A stretch of 64,000 nucleotides of DNA from Actinosynnema sp. ALI-1.44 (GTDB lineage: Bacteria; Actinomycetota; Actinomycetes; Mycobacteriales; Pseudonocardiaceae), in contig NZ_MTQO01000054.1 in the NCBI RefSeq assembly GCF_001984155.1, forward strand, positions 682,001-746,000, in the 5' to 3' direction. Below the pieces are notes generated by a model that saw nothing but the letters and a program-made list of their open reading frames with translations, made no database searches and was not told where the DNA came from. Each line of letters starts with the position of its first letter. The stretch's first letter is position 1. Positions 17,597 through 25,197 of the stretch are shown in pieces. The position numbers were made by a program, and so were the translations under genes.

Positions 17597-18051
17597 GGGC
17601 CGGATGCTGCCAGCAGCGGGCCGCACTGTCGTGTGAATTGCCGATCACGCGTACGCACTCGGGGTGGTCACGTGTTATCGCACTGTTATCCCGATCGGCG
17701 ACCGAGTATCGGGACGCCGTTGCGCCATGCGCGACATTGCAGGCAGGCTGTGTGAAGGACCAATTCGCCGACACGCTGGCCGGGATATCCCCGGCCGCGC
17801 GTGCCGCGAGACTTTCACCCACAGCAGCTGGATGCGCCATGGGCTGGTGTCACTGACAAACGGGATGGTCACCACGGGGGGCTTTGGTGACCAGCCCGTT
17901 CGTCAAATGGGGCATCGCGCTGGATGATCGGAGTGTTACGCGTCGGTATGAGCAGATGTGAAAAACGCACCGGTAGGCCGTGACAGGTGCGTCGGGGACT
18001 AATGACGGAACTCACTATGCCGCCTGGCTGCTGGTAACAACGATTGCAGCC
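17597..18051. promoter_or_regulatory. Control region of the lanthipeptide locus
   Basis: No convincing gene in 455 bases between divergent starts. It holds three repeats: a direct repeat TGTTATC at 17673-17679 and 17684-17690 (11-base period); an inverted repeat TCCCGAT/ATCGGGA at 17689-17695 and 17708-17714; and a strong inverted repeat with 16-base arms at 17859-17874 and 17885-17900 (15 of 16 paired, core TGGTCACC/GGTGACCA). They lie about 150-380 bases upstream of LanKC. The RamR-like regulator encoded at the other end of the locus is the obvious candidate to bind here. Confidence 0.6.
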
Positions 18052-20634
18052 ATGAACGAGGAGTACGAGGCCTACTGCATGGCGGATCCGTCGTTCTACG
18101 ACGCGATGCACTCCGAGCAGACAGCCGGTGAGTCGTTCGCAAGCGCCGACCGCCCATTGCCGGACGGGTGGACGCTGCACGAGCAGGACGACTGGTTCGT
18201 ACTCAATCCCGGTCCGCGGGACACCCCGCTGCAAGGCTGGAAGATCCACGCGTCGGCCACCGTCGACAACGCCGAACGGGTGATCGACGAGATTTTCGAC
18301 TACTGCGTCCCGCGCGGCATCCAGTTCAAGTTCCTCAGGTCACGCTCCGCACTGATCTCCCGGGTCTCCAAATACGCTCCGCGAGGGTTCAGCGGCAAGC
18401 TGGTCACGATCTACCCGCTCGACGACACCGAGTGCGAACGGATTCTGACCGAGCTGGGCGAACTGCTCGACGGTGAGCCGAGCCCGTACATCCTCAGCGA
18501 TCTCCGCTGGGGCAAGGGCCCGCTGTACGTCCGCTACGGCGCCTTCGCCAACCGGTACACAGTGGACGAAACCGGTGAGGTGGTCGACGCGATCGCCCAG
18601 CCGGACGGGACGCTAGTCGCCGACCGGCGCGGGCCGGTGTTCTACACCCCACCGTGGGTCGCGCTGCCCGGTTTCCTCCAGCCGCACATGGACGCCCGCA
18701 ATGCGGTGACTGTCCAAGGGCTGCCGTACACGTTCGACAGCGTCGTGCACTTCTCCAACGGTGGCGGGATCTACGTCGGCACGGACACCAGGACCGGCAG
18801 CAAGGTCGTGCTCAAGGAAGGCCGCCCGCACGCCGGGCTGGACTCCTGGGGACACGACGCCGTGCGCAGGCTGGAGCGGGAGCACGCCGTCCTCCGCAAG
18901 CTCGCGGGAATTCCCGGTATCCCTGAGGTCTACGACCTGTTCTGGTTGGGCGAGCACCGGTTCATGGTGATGGAGTACGTCGAGGGCGACGTGCTGTCCA
19001 AGGCGATCACCATGCGGTACCCGCTGATCGACCCGGCCGCGACGGACGCCGACTACGCGCGGTTCACCGACTGGGCGGTGAAGATCCACCGCCAGGTCGA
19101 GCAGGCGATCACGGCCGTGCACGAGCGCGGGATCGTCTACGGGGACCTGCACCTGTTCAACATCATCGTCCGCGAGGACGACACGATCGCCTTGCTGGAC
19201 TACGAAGTCGCGGCCGCCGAGGACGAGGCGATCCGACCGGGACTCGGCAACCCGGGGTTCACCTCACCGCGCTCGGTCACCGGTTTCGGCATGGACGACT
19301 ACGCGCTCGCGTGCCTGCGGCTGGCGATGTTCCTGCCGATGACGAACCTGTTCAGCCTGCACCGGGTCAAGGCGCGGCAGTTCGCCGAGATCATCACCGA
19401 GCACTTCCCGGTGTCCCAGGAGTTCCTGGCCAAGGGCGTCGACGTGATCGTCCCGCCGGACACCCCCGCGACACCCAGCCCGGTCCTCCCGACGGACACC
19501 GCCGACTGGCCGGGAGTGCGCGACGACATGGTCCGCTCGATCGTCGCGAGCGCGACGCCTGACCGGGACGATCGGCTGTTCCCCGGTGACCCCAGGCAGT
19601 TCGGCGTCGGCGGTCTCGGCCTGGCGCACGGCGCCGCGGGAGTCCTGTACGCCCTGTCGGTCACCGGTGGGTATCGCGAGGAGCGGTTCGAGCAGTGGCT
19701 CGTCAGCCGGGCGAAGAACCCGGCAGGCGGTTCGCGGGTCGGTCTGTTCGACGGGCTGCACGGCGCCGCGTTCACCATGGAACACCTGGGCTACCGGCAG
19801 GAAGCACTGGACACTCTGGACATCTGCCTGCGGGAGAAGTGGGAGTCGTTCGGCCCCGACCTGCTCACCGGGCTGTCCGGGGTCGGCATCAACCTGCTGC
19901 ACTTCGCCGACCGCACGGGAGAACCGGCGCTGCGCCGGGCCGCGCTCCGGGCGGCCGAGCTGGTCGCGGACCGGCCGGACGACGAGGACGACTCCGGGAT
20001 CAGCGGTGGTGTGCACCCGCATGCCGGGCTGTTGCGTGGCCGCGCGGGGCAGGCCCTGCTGTTGATACGCGCCTACGACGACACGGGCGACACGAACTTC
20101 CTTGACCGCGCCGCCAACGCGTTGCGTCAGGACCTGAAGCGCTGTTTCCTGCGGGACAACGGTGTCCTGGAGATCAACGAGGGCTGGCGGACGATGCCGT
20201 ACCTTGACGGCGGCAGCGTCGGCCTTGGTATGGTCATCGACGAGTTCCTGGCCCGCAGGCACGACGACCAGTTCGCCGAGGCCAACCGCGGCATCGAAGC
20301 GGCCGCCACGTCCACAATGTACATCCTGCCCGGACTGTTCACCGGGCGCGCCGGGATCCTCGCCTACCTGGCCGGCCGGTTGCCCGGCACGGATCCGTTG
20401 GTCGGCAAGCAGATCCGCAACCTGGCGTGGCACGCGCTGCCGTACGCGAACGGGATGGCCTTCCCCGGCACGGCGCTGCTGCGCCTCTCGATGGACCTGG
20501 CCACCGGCACCGCCGGTGTGCTGCTCGCGGTGGGAATGGCTCTGCACAACGAGCCCGCCCACCTGCCGTTGCTGGCACCGAGGCGCCGCACGGCTCCACA
20601 GACCCCCGCGCCGACCGGCACGGGTTCGCAGTAG
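18052..20634 (+). CDS. lanKC: Class III lanthipeptide synthetase LanKC (RamC/AmfT-like)
   Basis: An 860-residue three-domain enzyme. The ATG gives MNEEYEAYCMADPSFYDAM, the start style of RamC/AmfT. An N-terminal phospho-Ser/Thr lyase domain (about 1-220) is followed by a kinase domain with Gly-rich loop near 235, catalytic 'YGDLHLFNII' near 363 and 'LLDYEVA' near 381, then a LanC-like cyclase domain from about 515 with repeated GxxG turns (GGLGLAHGAAG, GLFTGRAGILAY). The Zn-binding Cys/His set of classical LanC is absent, normal for class III. It phosphorylates, eliminates and cyclises the precursor encoded 25 bases downstream. Confidence 0.95.
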   Translation: MNEEYEAYCMADPSFYDAMHSEQTAGESFASADRPLPDGWTLHEQDDWFVLNPGPRDTPLQGWKIHASATVDNAERVIDEIFDYCVPRGIQFKFLRSRSALISRVSKYAPRGFSGKLVTIYPLDDTECERILTELGELLDGEPSPYILSDLRWGKGPLYVRYGAFANRYTVDETGEVVDAIAQPDGTLVADRRGPVFYTPPWVALPGFLQPHMDARNAVTVQGLPYTFDSVVHFSNGGGIYVGTDTRTGSKVVLKEGRPHAGLDSWGHDAVRRLEREHAVLRKLAGIPGIPEVYDLFWLGEHRFMVMEYVEGDVLSKAITMRYPLIDPAATDADYARFTDWAVKIHRQVEQAITAVHERGIVYGDLHLFNIIVREDDTIALLDYEVAAAEDEAIRPGLGNPGFTSPRSVTGFGMDDYALACLRLAMFLPMTNLFSLHRVKARQFAEIITEHFPVSQEFLAKGVDVIVPPDTPATPSPVLPTDTADWPGVRDDMVRSIVASATPDRDDRLFPGDPRQFGVGGLGLAHGAAGVLYALSVTGGYREERFEQWLVSRAKNPAGGSRVGLFDGLHGAAFTMEHLGYRQEALDTLDICLREKWESFGPDLLTGLSGVGINLLHFADRTGEPALRRAALRAAELVADRPDDEDDSGISGGVHPHAGLLRGRAGQALLLIRAYDDTGDTNFLDRAANALRQDLKRCFLRDNGVLEINEGWRTMPYLDGGSVGLGMVIDEFLARRHDDQFAEANRGIEAAATSTMYILPGLFTGRAGILAYLAGRLPGTDPLVGKQIRNLAWHALPYANGMAFPGTALLRLSMDLATGTAGVLLAVGMALHNEPAHLPLLAPRRRTAPQTPAPTGTGSQ

Positions 20635-20659
20635 TCCCCCGACACAAGGAGTAGACGAG

Positions 20660-20812
20660 ATGTCTGTTCTTGACCTGCAGGGCATGGAAGCCGCGCCGCA
20701 GACCGGTGGCCACGGTGGTGGCAGCTCCAACAGCGGCCACAGCTGCCCGAGCAACCTGAGCCTCACCCTGTGCAACGGCGGCTCCGGCCTGTCGCTGCTG
20801 ATCTGCCACTGA
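20660..20812 (+). CDS. lanA: Class III lanthipeptide precursor with three labionin/lanthionine motifs
   Basis: A 50-residue peptide with an AAGGAG site 8 bases before the ATG. The leader starts MSVLDLQGMEA and contains the LDLQ motif that LanKC enzymes recognise (as in RamS and AmfS). A Gly/His-rich linker (about 16-21) leads to three S-x2-S-x3-C units: Ser22/Ser25/Cys29, Ser31/Ser34/Cys38 and Ser42/Ser45/Cys49. Each can form a labionin or lanthionine ring. SapB-type precursors have two units, so a three-ring product is predicted. The hydrophobic rings (LSLTLC, LSLLIC) suggest a surface-active, aerial-growth-type peptide. No protease gene is present. Confidence 0.93.
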   Translation: MSVLDLQGMEAAPQTGGHGGGSSNSGHSCPSNLSLTLCNGGSGLSLLICH

Positions 20813-20840
20813 TTTCCACCAGCGGTAGGTAGCTGAGCAC

Positions 20841-20881
20841 GCGCGACTCCGGGACGACTGTCGCTCGCCCCGGGGTCGCGC
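20841..20881 (+). terminator. Attenuator-like hairpin between precursor and exporter genes
   Basis: GCGCGACTCCGGG (20841-20853) pairs with the stretch ending GGGGTCGCGC at 20881, allowing one G-U pair, with a 15-base loop and no U-tract. It lies between lanA and the ABC genes, where partial termination would raise precursor message over transporter message. Confidence 0.55.
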
Positions 20882-20902
20882 ACCAACTATAGGAGCACCC
20901 GG

Positions 20903-22555
20903 GTGACGACTTTCGGCGCCATCGCCAGGCACGGAGGCCGCTGGCTTCCGTTGATCGGCGCATCCGCCCTGGTCGGCACCGTGGGCATGCTCGCTTTGCC
21001 GACCGTACTCGGCAAAGCCGTTGACGCGATTGTTACCGGCAGCGCGGTCACCACTTGGCTGGTCGCCGCCGCGGTGCTGATCGCGGTCGGGGTCATCACC
21101 GACCTCGTCGATTCCTTCGCTGGCGTGGCGTGCGTCGCGAACACCACAGCGTGGTTGCGCGAACGCCTGGTCCGCCACCTGCTCGCGGCCGGCCCCGATC
21201 GCGGCTTCGACACCGGTGACCTGGTCACCCGTGTGTCCGGGAACGCCGTGGACGCCGCTCAGGCGGGCCCCGCGGTGGTCACCGTGTGGATGGCGGTGCT
21301 GCCTCCTGTCGGCAGCCTCGTCCTGCTCGTGGTGATCGACCCGTGGCTCGCGGTCGCCTTCCTCGGCGGCGTCGGGCTGGTCGCGTTGGTGCTGCGGGCG
21401 TTCACCCGCCGGACAGCCCGCGTGATCACCTCGTACCAGCAGGTGCAGGGCCGGATCGCGGCGCGGCTGACCGAAGCGCTGGCTGGTGCGCGCACGATCG
21501 CGGCGGCCGGAACGCTGCACGATGAGAAGCGCCGCGTGTTGCGCGAGTTGCCCGCGCTGCACGACCAGGGAATGGCAAGCTGGCAGGTGCTCTCGCGTTC
21601 GGTCGGGCAGGCGGGCGTGGTCGGTCCACTCGTGACGGTCTCGGTGCTGGCCGCCGGTGGCGTCTCGTTGCTGAACGGCCGCATCACCCCCGGTGAGCTC
21701 TTCGCCGCGCTGCAGTACGCGGCACTCGGCGCCGGTCTCGGCGGCATGACGAGCGTCTTCAGCCGCCTTGCCAGAGCCAAAGCCGGTGCCGGCCGGGCCG
21801 CCGAGGTGTTCGACGTCCAGCCGCCCGGCCACGGCGAGCTGTGGCTCAGCGAAGGCAAAGGGCGGCTCGAGTTCAGGAACGTCACCGTCCACAAAGGTGA
21901 GACGAAGGTCCTCGACGGCGTCACCATGACGTTGCCGGGTGGCAACGCCATCGCCGTGGTCGGCCGGTCCGGCGCGGGGAAGTCGACCCTCGCAGCGGTG
22001 GCGGCGCGGCTCGTGGACCCGGACGACGGTCAGGTCCTGCTCGACGACGTCCCCATGAAGTACCTGACACACAAAGACTTGCGTACCGCGGTCGGGTGTG
22101 CTTTCGAACGCCCGGTGCTGGTCGGCGGAACAGTCGCCGACGCCGTTGGCATGGGGCGCGACCTGGAGCTTGTCCGGTCGGCAGCCAAGGCGACCCACGC
22201 GCACGAGTTCGTCAGCCGCCTGCCACACGGGTACAACACGCCGCTCGCCGAAGCGCCGATGTCCGGTGGAGAGGCGCAGCGGCTCGGTCTCGCGCGGGCG
22301 TGGAACGCCGAACGCCTGCTGGTGCTGGACGACGCGACGTCCAGTTTGGACATGGTGACCGAGATGCGGATCGGCCGGACGCTGACCGCCGACGACGGCC
22401 ACCGCACCAGGCTGATCGTCACCCATCGGGTCGCCACCGCGGCGAACGCCGACATGGTGGTCTGGCTGGACTCCGGCCGTGTCCGCGCGCTCGGCCCCCA
22501 CGCGAGCCTCTGGCAGGACCCGGAGTACCGGGCAGTGTTCGGGGCGGCGGAGTGA
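20903..22555 (+). CDS. ABC exporter half-transporter, lanthipeptide locus (RamA/AmfB-like)
   Basis: A 550-residue fused permease-ATPase. GTG start with AGGAG 7 bases upstream. An N-terminal six-helix type 1 exporter domain (about 15-300) precedes a nucleotide-binding domain with Walker A 'GRSGAGKST' near 354, signature 'MSGGEAQRLGLARAW' near 452 and Walker B 'LLVLDDATSSLD'. With the next gene it should form a heterodimeric exporter for the modified peptide, as RamAB do for SapB in Streptomyces. Confidence 0.92.
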   Translation: MTTFGAIARHGGRWLPLIGASALVGTVGMLALPTVLGKAVDAIVTGSAVTTWLVAAAVLIAVGVITDLVDSFAGVACVANTTAWLRERLVRHLLAAGPDRGFDTGDLVTRVSGNAVDAAQAGPAVVTVWMAVLPPVGSLVLLVVIDPWLAVAFLGGVGLVALVLRAFTRRTARVITSYQQVQGRIAARLTEALAGARTIAAAGTLHDEKRRVLRELPALHDQGMASWQVLSRSVGQAGVVGPLVTVSVLAAGGVSLLNGRITPGELFAALQYAALGAGLGGMTSVFSRLARAKAGAGRAAEVFDVQPPGHGELWLSEGKGRLEFRNVTVHKGETKVLDGVTMTLPGGNAIAVVGRSGAGKSTLAAVAARLVDPDDGQVLLDDVPMKYLTHKDLRTAVGCAFERPVLVGGTVADAVGMGRDLELVRSAAKATHAHEFVSRLPHGYNTPLAEAPMSGGEAQRLGLARAWNAERLLVLDDATSSLDMVTEMRIGRTLTADDGHRTRLIVTHRVATAANADMVVWLDSGRVRALGPHASLWQDPEYRAVFGAAE

Positions 22556-24366
22556 AGCGAGAGATCCGGTTCGGCACCGCGGCGCTGCGCGCCGGTCCCG
22601 TCTTCGCGTTGATCGGCTGGTCGATCCCGGAGGCGATCCCCGCGGCCGTGTCCGGCCTCGCGGTGGCCCACGCCGTCGACGACGGGTTCCTGGCCGGGCG
22701 GCCGGTTGTCGGGTTCGCCTGGCTGGCCGGGCTGATGGTGGCCGCGGTGATCGGCTCGATCGGGTCGCGCCGGGTCTTCCAGCGGCTCGGCGAGCTGGTC
22801 GAACCCTTCCGCGACGACCTGGTCGGCAGGGTCGTCGGCAGCGCCTTGTACAAGAGCGTTTCCGGGCAGCCCGACGAGGGCGCGCTGGCCCGGCTGACGC
22901 GGCAGGTCGAGATCGTCAGGGACACCTTCGCCGGGTTGATCGTGGTCATCCGGAGTTTCCTGGTGACCCTGGTCGGCGTGGTCATCGGCCTGGTGTCGCT
23001 CGCCCCGGTGATCGTCGTGCTGATCCTGCCGCCGTTCCTGATCGGCTTCGCCGCGTTCCTGGCCACACTCGGGTTCGCCGCGGCCAAGCAGCGCGCGTCC
23101 GTGCTGGCCGACGAGCGGCTCGCCGCCACAGCGGGATCAGTGCTGGCCGGGACGCGTGACGTGGTGGCGTGCGGTGCGGAGACGCACGCCGCCGCCATGG
23201 TGTCCGGTCCGATCCAGGCCCAGGCCGACGCCGAGCGGGCGATGGCCAGGGTCGCCGCGCTGCGCACGGTGTGCTTCGCCGTCGGCGGCTGGCTGCCGTT
23301 GATCGTGCTGCTGGTCGCCGGGCCGTGGCTCGCCGGACAGCACGGCCTGACCGCCGGTCTGATCATGGGTGGACTGACCTATGTCGTGTCAGGCCTGCAA
23401 CCCGCGCTGCAGTCGGTGATCGCGGGGGTCGGCGGCAGCGGTCTGCGGTTCGTGGTCACGCTCGGCCGGATCCTCGACGAGACGACGGCGCCGCCGGTCG
23501 AGTTCCAGCCCCAGGCCGACCGGCGCGGCGACGACCTGATCCTGCGGGACGTGACGTTCGCGTACGGGCCGCACGCCGAGCCGGTCCTGCGTGACCTGGA
23601 TCTGACCGTGCTGGCGGGCGACCACCTCGCGGTCGTCGGTCCGAGCGGTATCGGGAAGTCCACGCTGGCGAGCCTGATCTGCGGGCTGCGTTCCCCGGAC
23701 TCGGGGACGGTTCGGTACGGAGGTGTGCTCGCCACCGAACTGGGCGCGGCCGACCGGGTGCTGATCCCGCAGGAGGCCTACGTGTTCACGGGCTCGTTGC
23801 GGGACAACCTGACCTATCTGCGCAGCGACGCGACCGACAGCATGATCGACAACGCGGTTGACGCCGTCGGCGCACGTGATCTGGTCGAGAGGGTCGGCGA
23901 ACAGCTGGATCCGGCGACGTTGTCGGCGGGGGAGCGGCAGTTGATCGCGCTGGTCCGGGCGTACCTGAGCCCAGCCAGGTTGGTGGTGCTCGACGAGGCC
24001 ACGTGCCATCTGGACCCGGTGGCCGAACGCCGTGCCGAGGAGGCGTTCGCGCGGCGGGGCGGAACGCTGGTCGTGGTCGCACACCGGATCAGCTCGGCGC
24101 GCCGTTCCGAGCGGATCCTGGTCCTCGACGGGGTCAGTGCCGCCGTCGGCGACCACACCTCTTTGGTCCGGCGATCACCGCTGTACCGGGACCTGTGGGG
24201 CAGTTGGGATTCACAACCAACCCGCCTCGCGCACGATCCGGATCGCGTCGATCCGGGTGCGGGCACAGGTTTTGCTCATCACCTTGGACAAGTAGTTCCG
24301 CACAGTTCCCTTGGACAACGAGAGCCGGGACGCGATCTCCGGTCCGGAGGCGCCGTCGGCGGCTAG
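22552..24366 (+). CDS. ABC exporter half-transporter, partner subunit (RamB/AmfA-like)
   Basis: GTGA overlap with the first half-transporter; 604 residues. Membrane domain (about 10-300), then Walker A 'GPSGIGKST' near 363, signature 'LSAGERQLIALVRAY' near 457, Walker B 'LVVLDEATCHLD' and H-loop 'VVAHR'. The recognisable ABC fold ends near base 24210 (SPLYRDLWGSWDS). The frame then stays open for about 50 more residues, running antisense through the end of the convergent regulator gene, so the last 156 bases are shared. Confidence 0.9.
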   Translation: MKREIRFGTAALRAGPVFALIGWSIPEAIPAAVSGLAVAHAVDDGFLAGRPVVGFAWLAGLMVAAVIGSIGSRRVFQRLGELVEPFRDDLVGRVVGSALYKSVSGQPDEGALARLTRQVEIVRDTFAGLIVVIRSFLVTLVGVVIGLVSLAPVIVVLILPPFLIGFAAFLATLGFAAAKQRASVLADERLAATAGSVLAGTRDVVACGAETHAAAMVSGPIQAQADAERAMARVAALRTVCFAVGGWLPLIVLLVAGPWLAGQHGLTAGLIMGGLTYVVSGLQPALQSVIAGVGGSGLRFVVTLGRILDETTAPPVEFQPQADRRGDDLILRDVTFAYGPHAEPVLRDLDLTVLAGDHLAVVGPSGIGKSTLASLICGLRSPDSGTVRYGGVLATELGAADRVLIPQEAYVFTGSLRDNLTYLRSDATDSMIDNAVDAVGARDLVERVGEQLDPATLSAGERQLIALVRAYLSPARLVVLDEATCHLDPVAERRAEEAFARRGGTLVVVAHRISSARRSERILVLDGVSAAVGDHTSLVRRSPLYRDLWGSWDSQPTRLAHDPDRVDPGAGTGFAHHLGQVVPHSSLGQREPGRDLRSGGAVGG

Positions 24367-24876
24367 CCGGAGCACCTGCAGTTCACGGGGGGTGAACGGG
24401 TTGGGCCCCGCGGCCAGTGCGGCGACCGCCAGGTTGACGTCGACGACCTGGGAACCCCGTGCGGCACCCCGGATCGCCGCGAGCAGCCGTTGCGCTGAGG
24501 CGTTCTTGTCGACCAGGCCGAGCACCTCGGCGGTCAGCGCGCGCTGGACCAGACCGGGCGGCCTGGCCGCGGCCAGGGCGACGACCTGGGTGTGCGGCAT
24601 TCGGGAACGCAGCTCCGGAACCATCGTCAGACCTCGCGTGCAGGGCTGGTCGACGTCGATCACCACGACGTCCGGCCGCATCCTGCTGGCGATCGGGACC
24701 ACGTTGTCATCGCATTTCAGGTCGGCGACCACCTCCATGTCGTGCTGGTCTGATAACAGTGTCGCGAGTGCGTCCCGTAACAAGTCCATGTCGACGACGA
24801 GCAGCACTCGGATGACACCCGGCACGTCGGCCGGGCAATCGGTTGTCACTGGGCTGACTTGCGGCTCTGCCGTCAT
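24211..24876 (-). CDS. NarL/LuxR-type regulator of the lanthipeptide locus (RamR/AmfR-like)
   Basis: A 221-residue response-regulator-like protein. The receiver-like domain has 'VLLVVDMDLLRDAL' (one acidic-pocket residue replaced by Met) and Asp74 in 'VVVIDVDQP' at the usual phospho-acceptor site. The C-terminal LuxR HTH has 'FTPRELQVLRLAADGASGPEIASRLSLSKGTVRNYLSKV'. No sensor kinase is adjacent, as for RamR. Codons 33 and 41 are TTA, which is rare in such DNA and suggests bldA-tRNA-dependent translation. It is convergent with, and overlaps, the exporter gene. Confidence 0.88.
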   Translation of the reverse strand: MTAEPQVSPVTTDCPADVPGVIRVLLVVDMDLLRDALATLLSDQHDMEVVADLKCDDNVVPIASRMRPDVVVIDVDQPCTRGLTMVPELRSRMPHTQVVALAAARPPGLVQRALTAEVLGLVDKNASAQRLLAAIRGAARGSQVVDVNLAVAALAAGPNPFTPRELQVLRLAADGASGPEIASRLSLSKGTVRNYLSKVMSKTCARTRIDAIRIVREAGWL

Positions 24877-25197
24877 TCGTCCTCCCTCTCCTGAGCTCCT
24901 GGCGAGCTCCCCACGCGATCCGTAGATACGGGCTGGGCATATGGCCGTTACCGGCGCACCGTTGGGTCGGAACTTGGCTCATACGAACGGAGTAATCAGG
25001 CAAATAATCAACCGGCGATTTGCCTGGCTGGCAGGGGTGCGTAACGCCGATTCGTTGTGCCATTGGTGCATTCGGCGAGGCTCTCCGAACCGGCCGTGAA
25101 TTTGCGCGATGTCGTTGACAACTTGCTTTAGTTAGGGCGTTGAACTTATTATCGCCGCATCTGGCACTGGCGCCAGCTGGAGTGAGGGTGGACAGAC
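24877..25197. promoter_or_regulatory. Intergenic promoter region between the regulator and GH99 gene
   Basis: No gene in 321 bases; it serves two divergent starts. For the rightward gene, TTGCTT (25123-25128) and TATTAT (25147-25152) are 18 bases apart and about 45 bases before the ATG, a plausible sigma-70-type promoter. TTGACA at 25115 lacks a partner at normal spacing. A CTGGCGCCAG palindrome lies near 25163, just before the ribosome site. The regulator side shows no clear boxes. Confidence 0.35.

Noticed and set aside
25115-25120. TTGACA as the -35 box of the GH99 promoter
   Set aside because: No -10-like hexamer at 16-19 bases; the TTGCTT/TATTAT pair just downstream fits better.
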